A stretch of 64,000 nucleotides of DNA from Dipteronia dyeriana (Eukaryota; Streptophyta; Magnoliopsida; Sapindales; Sapindaceae), in the NCBI GenBank assembly GCA_032871835.1, contig CM065300.1, positions 110,977,088-111,041,087 on the forward strand, written 5' to 3'. The notes under the pieces were generated by a model. The model saw nothing but the letters and a program-made list of their open reading frames with translations, did no database searches and was not told where the DNA came from. Positions 46,568 through 57,985 of the stretch are shown one piece after another; position 1 is the stretch's first letter; each line of letters starts with the position of its first letter. The position numbers and the translations under genes were made by a program.

Positions 46568-49197
46568 TGAAAATATAAACACGATTAAATGCTTAAGGCT
46601 AACCTAGAGGGGGGTGGGGGGGGGGGGTGAATAGGTTAGACACCTTTTTCGACTCCCATAGAAACAAACAAAAGTTTTTATCTCTAGATTTCTTCTATCA
46701 CAATATATATATTAATTAAAAACACTTAATCAATAAATAAAGACAAGTAAAGTACGATACAAACAAGTAATGGTAACACATACACAATCTATATTATAGA
46801 AAGGAAGTCAACTTACATAAAGAGATCTTTCCATATTATTCAAATAACAAATACAAATACTAGAGAGATAGGGATAGAGAGAAGTTGACACAAGATATAA
46901 CGTGGTAACCCTCTGAAGAGGAAACATCCACGGGTTAGCAACCACTGCCAAACAAAATCCACCAGTAGATAAGACAAGTACAATCTCTCAAGTGACCCCT
47001 TCACCTAGAAACTACCCTTCTATCCTACTCATGAAGATGTCGACCTCATGCTCAACAATCTGAGGCCTCACACCTCTTGTCAAGACTTCCTTGCTCACCT
47101 TTCCGGATCCTCACGACCCAAGGCAAGACTTCTTGCTCAACTATACGAGTCCTCCCGACTCTAGTCAAGACTTCCTCGCTCACCTATCCAGGTCCTCACG
47201 ACCCTAGGCAAGACTTCTTGCTCGACTATCCGAGTCCTTTCGACTCTAGCCAAGACTTCCTTGCTTGACAATCCAAGGTCTCACATCTCTTGCCAAGACT
47301 TACTTGCTCAACAACATAGGTATCACACCTATTGTCAAGACTTCCTTCTCACAAGGCATCTAGAATATCATGAATGCAAAATGCACATAAGAACGTAACA
47401 TAGAATGCTATGATCAACACATCCTATGGAAAATACTAGACATGAGCATAAATGCACAAATCAAATGTAGTCTAGTCAATCATGCATGTTTAAATCATCT
47501 AGATCATGTAAGATATGTTCAACATTAATCACAACCTAGATACATGCATAGATCTAAACTTAAATCACAAGATATGTTCAATAAATCACAAGATCAAGTT
47601 GAAATGACACAAACCAAAAACATGCTAAAATCATATGACAAAGTCATTCAGATTTAAGCTAAAGTTCTAGAGAATATTCCTATTCATTGATTCAATAAAA
47701 CACATGAATAACTCAAAAGAACATAAGCACATGTATTATGTGAGAATCTGGCCAAGAGAGCCTAATACATGTGAGGAACTATTTTCATAAAATCAATTAA
47801 TCAAAGATTATCAAATAGTCCTAGAATCAAAGCTAGCACAATACAATCTTAAACATGTGAAAACATTGGCAAAATCAAAACCTAACTCAACATGTATGAT
47901 TTCAATTGAAACTCAACATAGCTTTAAAAGAGTTCAAAACTCAAATCAAAACACTCACAATACACATATATAAGTTGAAGAAGAAAACCCAAGGCAATTG
48001 ACCAAGTTTTAAAAGAAAACTTTGAGAGAAAATCAATACCTTAGTTGATTTCGGTGCAGTCCCGTTTTTATTAGTTTAGACCTAAAAAACAGCAATAAAA
48101 CTCACACAAACCTTCAGAGAAAAAATGGAGGATGAATAGACAAACACTCTCAACTTTGAATCACTCAAATAGGAGTTCAAATAAAGAAATTATGGTGTTT
48201 GGAAGGTGAGAAAATGTAGAGAGAAAATTTCTGCACACAAGTTTGAATTTCTTCTTGGAATGAAATATGAGAGGGAATGAGAATATAAATGAGAGGGAAA
48301 GAAAGATGCCAAAAGAAAATTTTGCCCTTCTTTGTTTTAGCTTCCCCAAGAAGGCACGTGGGCATCTCGGAGCAGTAAGGTGTTGCAGCCGAGATGGCCA
48401 CGCGCCATCTCGGGCTTGCACCTCTTCATGGCCTTCTGCCATGGTGCAATCTCCTTGCGCTTCCCTGGCGTTCTTCTCCAGTTCTCTGGCCTCCAAACTA
48501 GGAATTCGAATCCATTAGCGGATTACAAACCGTAACTCTCACACGGACTTGGACATATAAGATTCTCAACCCAGAAAATAATAATTCGACTCGATATACG
48601 ATTACGAAGACAATGTATGCAACATGAGTTGAAAGTGTAGTATCTTTTGACTTATAACTTGAAATCTATAGTATGAGTAACCGAAATGACCGGAACTCAA
48701 TCAAGAATGACTTAGGACTAAATTCAAGTTCAATATCCATGTTATACAAACATATACACACACAAAAACAATTCACACTAGAATGCAAACTACATAGAGA
48801 TAGTTTCCAATCATGCATTTTCCAAAACATGTTATTTCCATACCAATGCATGAGCATTCATCTTCAAGTATGTGAATGTGTTATACCTGGTGCACAACGA
48901 TGCAGGGATACATATGAATGAATTGTTTGTGTGTGCCTATAATGGTGCACAATGATGCAGGGACACATATGAATGAATTGTGTGTGTGTGCCTAAGCCTT
49001 GTAAGAGAAAGATAAGGTCTTTGTATACCTTTGTAGAACCAAATTGCATCCTTTCTCTTTGAAGACTTAGAACTTGCTTTGACTTGTTGTTCATCCTTCT
49101 TTGAAGCTTGAATCATCATGAATCTAAACAACTAAATCATTACAAGTAAATATCATTTTGATATGGAATTAATGCCAACACAAACTAAAACCTAACA
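46568..49197 (-). repeat. 3' LTR of SIRE-like element lacking pol
   Basis: 2630 bp; the plus strand runs from TGAAAATATAAACACG to AAAACCTAACA, so the minus-strand LTR begins TGTTAGGTTTTAGTTTG. It pairs with 54480-57102. It contains a 42/43-bp array (47041-47350), and a G-rich run (46601-46628) that is much longer than in the partner LTR. A TATA-like TTTATATTC lies near 48284-48292 on the minus strand. The left flank CGTCT and right flank CTTCT (57103-57107) form a target duplication with one mismatch. Confidence 0.95.
47041..47350. repeat. 42/43-bp tandem array in SIRE-like LTR
   Basis: CAAGACTT starts at 47081, 47124, 47166, 47209, 47251, 47294 and 47336: spacings alternate 43 and 42, so units form an 85-bp dimer. 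Each unit has CTTGCTC and a CTC(A/C)C(G/A)AC block. The same array lies in the other LTR (about 54968-55285). Confidence 0.95.
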
Positions 49198-49212
49198 ATC
49201 TTCCCCTTTGGC
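49198..49212 (-). other. Polypurine tract, SIRE-like element
   Basis: The minus strand reads GCCAAAGGGGAAGAT directly before the LTR start TGTTAGG. Confidence 0.88.
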
Positions 49213-49648
49213 AAATTCCATGTCAAAACACCTATACATTTACTACAAATATAAAAATGAAGATAGGTCACAAAATCACTCCCTCACATTACAATGAGTA
49301 AGATTCCTATAACTAATCTTTACCAACTCTTGAACTTCATCTTGATCTTCTCTTGAAGCAACCTACAAATCATCTCAAAGCACAATGTATATACAAGAGA
49401 AAAACAACAAACGGCAACATATATTATGGTTAAGAATATACAATTAAGTCCACAAATACATGTATCTCCCCCTCAATACATGCCAAAATACAAGAATTCT
49501 TAACCAAATCTTAAGACTAATTATTACATGCGATTGAAAGTTCAAAAGTTCACAAAAACAACATACAAAAAAACTAAGTAACTAGCAACTCTTTCTCCCC
49601 CTTTTTGACATGAAATGATGCCAAAAGGTAAGAAACATACCATAAGAC
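49213..49648 (-). other. 3' untranslated region of SIRE-like element
   Basis: Non-coding DNA with repeated CTCCCCCT motifs (minus AGGGGGAG, for example near 49466 and 49595), which may be internal purine tracts. No gene is seen. Confidence 0.6.
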
Positions 49649-50659
49649 TCAAATACTAGCTACTTGGTCCACCAAAGAAAGATGTGCGTGTAGTTGATCT
49701 AACATAATGCTTGAGAGGTGGTCTTGAACTTGAGGCAATACAACATTCTTCTTCAAATGTAAAGCCCAATCCGGAAGAATGTTTGTGCTAGTCTCTTGAC
49801 AATCAACTTGAGAACTACTAAATAGTCCAAAAGTATCACATGTCTTACCCTTATCCTTATATGACATGTATGACACACATTTACCACTATATTTTTCCAG
49901 GGGTTGTACCAACACATCATCTCCTCTACTTTTAACACAACAAGCTAAACACAGAGAAGTTATAAACCCCGTTAATGCAAGCTTTTTATCTCCTCTAGTA
50001 AAGAAAGCCGCACTGTCAATATAAAGCACAAGTAAATCCCCAAGTTTTGTAGGTTGATTAGTCACCAAGGCATACACTATTTTGATCTTGTCTTTATTCA
50101 ACTCGGTTGAATTCGAAGATCCAATAATGTTAGTGCAAATGAATAGATGCCAAAATGCACTAGCCTTAGTTAACTCATGTTGACTAATATAAGCTCTACC
50201 TTTCCACTCAAAAGAAACATTGTCACAAAGAGTTCTACCCATGATATTAAGATTCTCAACGACATCTACATCTAGAAAGTTTGAATCTATATCATTAGAT
50301 AGCCCAAGAAACTTGTTAATGTTTTTCGGGTTAACTCTAAACACAACACCCCTAATCTCCATCAAAACATCTAATAAGATGGCACTCTCTCTATATTCAA
50401 GATAAAACTCTCTAACAAGAGTATCATTCACTATTCCTAACATGCTAACCCAAGATTCCCAATTCCTATCCTTAATGCATTTAAGAACATGAGAATCTTT
50501 ACACTTACCTAAGTCAATACCTCTCTCTTGAAATACCTTCTTAGTTCCAAAGATCCCCAAATCCTTTCATCTTGAAGTATTGGATCCTTTTGAGGTAGAC
50601 TTGGCTTTCACAATGGGATTTGATTGATTTCCACTTCCGGTAACTTTAGTTCTTCCCAT
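49649..50659 (-). pseudogene. Plant-transposon-protein-like ORF in place of pol
   Basis: From the ATG at 50659 the frame reads MGRTKVTGSGNQSNPIVKAK to a single TGA at codon 31, then stays open for over 300 residues to the stop at 49649. Features: KVFQERGIDLGKC, LVREFYLEYRES, RGVVFRVNPKNINKFLGLSN, LTKASAFWHLFICTNIIGSS, KIVYALVTNQPTKLGDLLVL and LALTGFITSLCLACCV. This order resembles the 'putative plant transposon protein' family (I believe Pfam Transposase_32). No catalytic motif can be named and no biochemical role is known to me. It shares strand and position (downstream of gag) with the missing pol. One stop apart, it is the best preserved long gene in the window. Confidence 0.72.
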
Positions 50660-52178
50660 TTGTTCTTGTGAAATATGATGCTATATACATACAACAAAAG
50701 TGAGTGAAAGACAAAACAAGAATATTAGTCACAAATATATAAACACAATGACATGTGACTTAAGAATGAATCATCATGCAAGACAAAGATAGTGAGTTAT
50801 ATCTTACAAGTATCATTAAGTCAAAATATGCCAACATGTAACAAAATGAAGCATGTGAACATATCATAAAAGAGAACAATGTCTAGCATACAATGCTCCC
50901 CCTTGATAAATGCTATAACTAAAATCAATGATCACATAAAGTTCACAAAGATGTTCACAAAATCACATATTCAAGCAATTTGAAGAAATATCAACAAAAT
51001 AAGCTTCATATGCTAAGAGAGATACACAAAGATTTTTCAAGCTCTCTTAAAATTCTTCAACAATTGCTAAAATATCATCATACTCTTAAAAAAAGTGTGT
51101 GTGAGAGAGATATGCTTCAAATATATATCAAGAAGTAGTTTGATAATCAACATGCAAACAATTTCCAACAACTATTCATCTTAAGCTTTTTCCATAAAAA
51201 GTCAAATCGATTTTCATCCGGAATTTTTGCTTTTAAGAGAATAGATTTCAACATATGAGCGTGTGTGTGCATGTGGCTCGTCATCCCATTTCTGTTTTTC
51301 AACTCGAGCTCATTTGATTTTCAACTATACTCCTTTTTAAGCCTTCCTCCTTTTCTTTTTAGGCTTTGAATCAAAGAATTTTTTTAATGTTTTCATTTCA
51401 ACACTTCTTTGATTTTTCTATTTTTTTTTACATAAACAAAATTCACTTCATGACGGCTTTCACTCATCACAATGGTGTAGCTCTTTCCAACATTGGATAG
51501 CTTTCACAACCAATGTGTGTAGCCGTTTTCATGAAGGTGCTCGTTGAGTTCTATGTAATTGCCGAAGCAAAATGGATACTAACCATAGGTCATCTAAAAT
51601 GTACTTAAGCATAAAAACTTCAAGGTGTATCCAATGTTTACATATGAGTAAACTCAACCTACTAGCAAAACATATAAGAGAAGCAATGTGCAATTTTTAG
51701 AAACCAAAATTTTTATGGCTCATAAGCACATGATCTAAGAGCAATAAGTAGAGACTTATTCCAGATCATTACTTCTCTAATGAGTAGCTTTCAAAAAATA
51801 TGAAGCTCATATTTTCAAAAGTAATGCCACTCAATATACCATACACAAACAATCATCAAAGTTAAGATCAATGTGAACAATATCACTATTAGATCCTAAA
51901 ATAGCAAATGTCAATGAGAACCATATGTATGCTATACAAAATTCTCTAACATGACATGCTATGAGATGTATGTAAAAATTTTAGTCAAAAGATGAATATC
52001 TAAGAGAACATGCATTAGAGTATAGAAATACCTTTTTGCACATTATATCCACCAAATATCATACTTCCGCCCTTTTTATGAGCACTCTTGCCTTGAATGT
52101 CCTCATGTCACCAAGTTGACGATGTTTCACAACAAGAGTATAAAAAGCGTAATATCTCAACTCAATCAACTTATATAT
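50660..52178 (-). other. Non-coding interior of SIRE-like element
   Basis: About 1.5 kb, A/T-rich, with no protease, integrase, RT or RNase H motif in any frame I examined. It contains CTCCCCCTT near 50903 and T-rich tracts (51340-51430). This is where pol would be expected. Confidence 0.7.
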
Positions 52179-52450
52179 TTAAAGAACTTCTCTAAAGTTA
52201 ATCAAAAAATTTTGACCATCATAACAAACATGATGTGAGATAACCAAGTTCATATCAATACATGGAGTATTCAAAGCTAGCAAGCAAGAATTCTCAACAC
52301 AATTGATATATAGCCTCAATGCTATCTCACATGTGCTTCTTATTTTAGTTATAAGAGCACTCACCCCTTGAACCACTTGTTCTTGGATGTACCTACACAA
52401 ACATTTCCAATATCATCCTTGACAACAATGTTAAATCTAGAGTAAAGTCC
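52179..52450 (-). other. Possible remnant downstream of gag
   Basis: A 73-codon minus frame (52400-52179; CEIALRLYINCVENSC) has no motif I recognise and no clear partner elsewhere in the window. It may be a decayed extension of gag or chance. Confidence 0.3.
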
Positions 52451-53041
52451 TTAAATGACTTGAACAAGAATATCATTAACACACTCTTCCTTAACAATTT
52501 CAACACAAGCTTTGTCAAGTTGAACAAGATTAGTATTCTTTCTACTCCACAACTTCTTCTCATGCTTAGCAATATTATCATGTTTCTCAACTTCCAAGTC
52601 CTTAGCATGTTCAAGTTGAAGTTTAATCTCCTTATCTCTAGATTCATTTCCTAATTTGCATTTTTCTATATATTTATAACACCTAGGATTAATGTGACCT
52701 ATTGTGTTGCAATAATGGCAAATTGGAATAAAAGATGAGATTGTACCTTTTGGAGTTGAACTAGCTTCACTAAGAGCTTGCAAATATACCTTGTTCACCA
52801 ACTTCTTCTTGGCTTTTGATATTCTCTTCTTGCGTGGTTTCTTATCAATCACGACTTCATCAAAGTGAGTAGGAAGTGGTGCTACCAAGAGCTCCTCTTC
52901 AACTAACAAGTCGTCTTCACCACTATGAGAGTAAACAAGATTCCTAACACTAGACACACTTACCGAATCATTCATTAAGTCCTTGATGGCCTCGTTAGCC
53001 GTGTCTATCTCTTTCATCAATTCTTGTTCTCTCTTCTTCAA
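52451..53041 (-). pseudogene. SIRE-like gag C-terminal part: coiled coil and zinc knuckle
   Basis: A 196-residue frame starts with a charged helix (KKREQELMKEIDTANEAIKD), then an acidic stretch (SHSGEDDLLVEEELLVAPLP), a basic patch (KKPRKKRISKAKKKLVNK) and the knuckle CHYCNTIGHINPRC (CX2CX4HX4C complete), followed by another charged helix. SIRE/Maximus gag-pol has such a second knuckle between gag and protease. Here no protease follows; the frame ends at 52451. It would bind nucleic acid. Separated from upstream gag by stops at 53042-53225. Confidence 0.78.
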
Positions 53042-53225
53042 AGAAGATATCTTATTATCCTTCTCAAGGTTTATCTTTTCAAGTTCTCTAAACTTCTTTA
53101 TAAATCTCTTTTCTCACTAAGAAGTCTACGAGTGACAACCACAAACTCATCTAGTTGTTTCTTGATCAAATCATCCTTATCAACTACTTCACTTTGAGCA
53201 TTGTCTTTATCTTCTTCAAGCTTTT

Positions 53226-53960
53226 CTATCTTTTACAACAACTCAGATTAGTAGGAGTGGAACTAGAGCTTCCATGATGATTTGCATCAAAGTTCTTGTT
53301 CAAAGATATTGTACCATCAAAATCTAGTAGAGAATGAGAAGCCGTTAGAGCTACAAAGTTTCTCACAAACTCTTCATCACTTGAAGACTCACTACTAGAG
53401 CACTCGTTGTCACTAGAATTATCATCACTCCAAGTAGTCGGCAACACTTTGCCTTTTTTGTCTTTCTTAGATGGCTTCTTGGCGCACTTACTAGCAAAGT
53501 GACCGAAACCATGACAATTATAGAATTGAACATCTTTCTTGTTCCTGGCTTGATTATTCTTTTCATTCCTTGGAGATGATGTTTTCTTAACTCCCTTTTC
53601 CTTACAAGACTTACGTCTAGGCTTGGCATTCTTCTTTAGAAACTTCTTAAACCTTCTAACCAAAAGAGCCATCTCTTCATTTTCATCATCACTCTCCTCC
53701 TCAATAGCATTTAGAGTGATTCCCTTACTTTTAATCTTTGGCTTCAAGCACATCTCATAAGCTTAGAGAGACCCAAGCAACTCATCGATGTTCATACTAT
53801 CCACATCCTTGCTTTCCTCAATGGTCGTCACCTTTGATTTGAATCTCTTAGGAAGAGACCTAAGGATTTTTCAATTTAAACACTCTTTTAAGATAGGTAC
53901 TCCAAGTGCTTGACATTGGTTAGCAATGTTAAGAAGCTGGAATTAGAAGTCTTTAAACTT
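53226..53960 (-). pseudogene. SIRE-like gag central part
   Basis: Upstream, 53870-53754 encodes KILRSLPKRFKSKVTTIEES and SMNIDELLGSL, the conserved end of the copia gag core, broken by two stops. The open frame at 53753-53226 follows with CLKPKIKSKGITLNAIEEES, a Lys-rich region and the first zinc knuckle QFYNCHGFGHFASKC. Its first Cys is replaced by Phe, so the knuckle is probably non-functional. A Ser/Asp/Glu-rich tail (DDNSSDNECSSSESSSDEEF) follows. Confidence 0.85.
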
Positions 53961-53963
53961 TTC

Positions 53964-54374
53964 TTATTCACTCATACTTAAACCTTTAAATTTTGATGCC
54001 AACATTTGAAGCCTCGATTTCTTCACCACTAAGGTTCCTTCATTAGTAACTTTGAGAGTATCCCAAGCTTCCTTTACGGATTCAAGATTTTGAATGTAGG
54101 AGAATTGATGCCTATCAACTCCTCCAGAGATGGCATTCATAGCACGATGGTGCCATTTAGCAACCTCGAACTCATTCATTGTCCATTCACTCATTGGCTT
54201 GAGTATTATGGTTCCATCCTCTTGAACCTTGGTAAGAGGACCATAACCTTCGTCCACTACCATCAAAGCCCTTTCATCAATAAAGAGGATGTAAGCATTC
54301 ATCCGCAACTTCCAATACCCATAGTTAGTACCTCGAAGTAATAGTGGCCTAATATTTGAGGCTCCTTCCGCCAT
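53964..54374 (-). pseudogene. SIRE-like gag N-terminal part
   Basis: I place the start at the ATG at 54374: MAEGASNIRPLLLRGTNYGY, WKLRMNAYI, the usual opening of SIRE-type gag, about 95 bp downstream of the PBS. The core continues with EWTMNEFEVAKWHHRAMNAI, VKEAWDTLKVTNEGT and KKSRLQMLASKFKGLSMSE, then a stop at 53964. The domain is the copia gag core (UBN2-like) that builds the particle. The reading frame could also run from an upstream codon at 54443, but that would overlap the primer-site region with no typical start. Confidence 0.87.
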
Positions 54375-54466
54375 TACATAATCTTGTAAACCCATGACTT
54401 CAAAAGCTTTGTAAAAAACCGTGAATGTATCACCCGGACTCACACTAAGCGCAATCTAGTGTCCTT

Positions 54467-54477
54467 CTCTGATACCA
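54467..54477 (-). other. Primer-binding site (tRNA-iMet), SIRE-like element
   Basis: The minus strand reads TGGTATCAGAG, two bases after the 5' LTR end. Confidence 0.92.
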
Positions 54478-54599
54478 ATTGAAAATACAAACACAGTTAA
54501 ATGCTCAAGGCTAACCTAGAGGGGGGTTGAATAGGTTAGACACGTTTTTTGACTCCCTTAGAAACAAATAAAAGTTTGTCCATCTAGATTGCTTGTATC

Positions 54600-54603
<4 letters not shown>

Positions 54604-54632
<29 letters not shown>
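54604..54632. repeat. (TA)n microsatellite
   Basis: About 14 TA units in the 5' LTR of the SIRE-like element; the matching place in the other LTR (near 46703) has only about five. Confidence 0.95.
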
Positions 54633-54638
<6 letters not shown>

Positions 54639-54967
54639 TAATTAAATACACTTAATCAATATATAAAGACAAGTAAAGTGTGATACAGACAAGTAATGGT
54701 AACACATACACAATCTATATTATAGAAAGGAAGTCAACTTACATAAAGAGTTTTATCCATAGTATTCAAATAAAAAATACAAATACTAGAGAGACAGAGA
54801 TAAAAAGAATTTGAAACAAGAAAAAATGTGGTAAATCTTCGAAAAGGAAACATCCACGGGTTAGCAACCTCCGACAAATAAACTCTACTAGTAGAAAGGG
54901 CAAGTACAATCTCTCAAGTGACCTCTTCAACTAGAAACTATCCTCCTATCCTACTCAAGAAGATGTT

Positions 54968-55285
54968 GCCCTCATGCTCAACAATCAGAGGCCTAACACC
55001 CCTTGTCAAGACTTTCTCGCTCACCATTCCGAATCCTCACGACCCAAGGCAAGACTTCTTGCTCAACTATCTGAGTCCTCCTGACTCTTGTAAAGACTTC
55101 CTCGCTCACCTATCTGGATCCTCATGACCCTAGGCAAGACTTCTTGCTCGACTATCCGAGTCCTCCCGACTCTAGCCAAGACTTTCTTGCTTGACAATCC
55201 AAGGTCTCACACCTCTTGCCAAGACTTACTTGCTCAACAACATAGGTCTCACACCTATTGTCAAGACTTCCTTCACACAAGGCAT
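54968..55285. repeat. 42/43-bp tandem array, second LTR
   Basis: Partner of the array at 47041-47350, with the same unit order and spacing (CAAGACTT first at 55006). Confidence 0.93.
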
Positions 55286-57102
55286 CTAGTTGATCATGAA
55301 TGCAAAATGCAAACAAGCACGCAATATAGAATGCTATGATCAAAACATCCTATGGAAAATACTAGACATAAGCTTGAATGCACAAACCAAATATAGTCTA
55401 GTCAATCATGCATTTTTAAATCATCTAGACCATGTAAGATATGTTCAACATTAATCACAACCTAGATACATGCATAGATCTAAACTTGAATCACAAGATA
55501 TGTTCAATAAATCACAAGATCAAGTTTAAATGACACAAACCAAAAACATGCTAAAATCATATGACAACGTCATTTAGATTTAAGCTAAAGTTCTAGTGCA
55601 TATTCCTATTCATTTATTCGATAAAACACATGAATAGCTCAAAAGAACATAAGCACATATATTATGAGAGAATTCGGCCAAGAGAGCCTAATACATGTGA
55701 GGAACTATTTTTCACAAAATCAATCAATCAAAGGTTATCAAATAGTCCTAGAATCAAAGCTAGCACAATACAATCCCAAACATGTGAAAACATAGGCAAA
55801 ATAAAAACATAACTCAACATGTATGATTTCAATTGAAACTCAACCTAGCTTTAAAAGAGTTCAAAACTAAAATCAAAACACTCACAATACACATATATAA
55901 GTTGAAGAAAAAAACCCAAGGCAATTGACCAAGTATTAAAAGAAAACTTTCAGAGAAAATTAATACTTTAGTTGATTTTGGTGCAGTCCCGTTTTTGTGA
56001 GTTTAGACTTCAAAGAAAGCAGTAAAACTAGCTCAAACCTTCAGATAAAAAATGGAAGATGAATAGGTAAACACTCTCAACTTTTAATCACTCAAATCGG
56101 AGTTCAAATGAAGAAGTTATGGTGTTTGGAAGGTGAGACAATGTCGAGAGAAAATTTCTGCACACAAGTTTGAATTTCTTCTTGGAATGAAATGTGAGAG
56201 GGAATGAGAATATAAAGGAGAGGGAAAGAAAGAAATCAAAAGACAATTTTGCCCTTATTTGTTATTGCTTCCCTGAAATGGTGTGTGGGTATCTTGGGGG
56301 AGCAAGGTGTTCGTTCGGGCTTGCAAGTTATCATGGCCTTCGGCCATGGTGCAATCCCCTTGCGCTTCCCTCGCGTTCTTCAACAGTTCTCTGGCCTCCA
56401 AACTAGAAATTCGAATCCATTAGCGGATTACGAACCGTAACTCTCACATGGACATGGACATATAAGATACTCAACCCAGAAAATAATAATTTGACTCGAT
56501 ATACGAATAAGAAGACAATGTATGCAACATGAGTTGAAAGTGTAGTATCTTTTGACTTAGAACTTGAAATAAATAGTATGAGTAACCGAAATGACCGAAA
56601 CTCAATCAAGAATGATTTAGGACTAAATTCAAGTTCAATATCCATTTTATACAAACATATACACACACAAACACAATTCACACTAGAATGCAAACTTCAT
56701 AGAGATAGTTTCCAATCATGCATTTTCCAAAACATGTTATTTTCATACCAATGCATGAGCATTCATCTTTAAGTGTGTGAATGTGTTATACATGGTGCAC
56801 AACGATGCAGGGACACATATGAGTGAATTGTTTGTCTGTGCCTATAATGGTTCACAATGATGCAGGGACACATATGAATGAATTGTGTGTGTGTGCCTAA
56901 GCCTTGTAAGAGAAAGATAAGGTCTTTGTATACCTTTGTAGAACCAAATTGCATCCTTTCTCTTTGAAGACTTGGAACTTGCTTTGACTTGTTGTTCATC
57001 CTTCTTTGAAGCTTGAATCATCATGAATCTAAACAACTAAATCATTACAAGTAAACATCATTTTGATATGGAATTAATGCCAACACAAACTAAAACCTAA
57101 CA

Positions 57103-57390
57103 CTTCTCGATGCGACCTTCCTCCTGAGGTTATGGCGGTGGTTAATGAGGTTCTGGAGGAGGACCCAGCTGAGCAGTAGACAATTAAGGATCCTCCAGAG
57201 GAAGGGGTAGCCGGTGAGGATGGTCGTGGTGAGCAACCATTTAAAGAAAGTGAGGATCATTAAGGAGAATGAGCATTGGGAGGAAACCAGGGGGATGTTG
57301 GATCTTGAAGCAACCCATCCCCGACTTGCTTTGACTGCCCAGAAAGGGGGTGGACACCCCGCTTTACTCATGCCAAGTTTAGTCATATTT
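57103..57390 (+). pseudogene. Antisense accessory ORF of Tat1, 3' end
   Basis: After the SIRE-like insertion the plus strand encodes RCDLPPEVMAVVNEVLEEDP, then after a stop PPEEGVAGEDGRGEQP, an acidic tail that fits the end of the accessory protein. Relative to the frame entering from 46567 it is offset unless a small change at the target duplication is assumed. A 95-codon frame at 57214-57501 runs through a microsatellite and is not convincing. Confidence 0.6.
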
Positions 57391-57391
57391 A

Positions 57392-57395
<4 letters not shown>

Positions 57396-57434
<39 letters not shown>
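57396..57434. repeat. (TA)n microsatellite
   Basis: About 19 TA units just beyond the end of the Tat1 accessory ORF. Confidence 0.95.
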
Positions 57435-57436
<2 letters not shown>

Positions 57437-57985
57437 CCCGTAACCAGGGGTTAGGCTCCTTGTTGGGTGATGTAGCCTTACAAGGGGGTAGGCTCTCATA
57501 ATATTAATGGAAATTTGCTTAAGATTTCTTTCATGTTTGCTTTAATTGACTCTGATCATGAACCTTGACTTGGCTGATATCTTCCTGCTTCACTCCTGAC
57601 CTCGACCATAATGCGACCTCTAAAAGTAACCCTGACTTAACTAAATCTGGAAAACAAAAACCATTAAATGTAAACCTCCTAACTGGGTAGACATCTAGCT
57701 CCAATTTCCAGCACTTGTTAGGGTTTTATAACTTGGGGGGAGGGGGGTAGGAGGGGAAAAGTCCCCTTGCAATGTATCTCACATCGTTCATACTTTAAGT
57801 TAGCGATATAAACAATCTCATGTTCATGAAAACCAATGGTTAGTAGTAACCAAGTGTTCGATACTTAGGTCCAAGTTGTGTAGTAATTGACATAGATACC
57901 TTTTCTCCCGTTATACGAAATGACATCTTATCATGGCAACTTTAGTCGAGCAAATTAGTATTTCGATCTTTCCCGGGAACAATAG
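57435..57985. other. Tat1 spacer between accessory ORF and array
   Basis: Non-coding; holds two imperfect direct copies of a GGGGTTAGGCTCCTTGT / GGGGGTAGGCTCTCATA motif (57446 and 57484) and a G-rich run (57735-57757). No gene is seen. Confidence 0.6.

Larger units (their letters stand above)
54480..57102 (-). repeat. 5' LTR of SIRE-like element lacking pol
   Basis: 2623 bp, TGAAAATACAAACACAG to AAAACCTAACA on the plus strand; pairs with 46568-49197 throughout. By eye the two differ by several percent, with a patch of higher divergence near 54750-54850. It holds the 42/43-bp array (about 54968-55285) and a (TA)n tract (54604-54632) that is much shorter in the partner LTR. Confidence 0.95.

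Noticed and set aside
47077..47268. 63-codon plus frame with repeats over the 42/43-bp array
   Set aside because: Lies in an LTR, has stops in the partner LTR and is explained by the array.
48161..48518. Overlapping frames on both strands in the SIRE-like LTR
   Set aside because: LTR sequence with promoter-like content; frames are not preserved in the paired LTR at 56194-56440.
57214..57501. 95-codon plus frame running through a (TA)n tract
   Set aside because: About a third of it is microsatellite translation; only the first part overlaps plausible accessory-ORF tail, in another frame.
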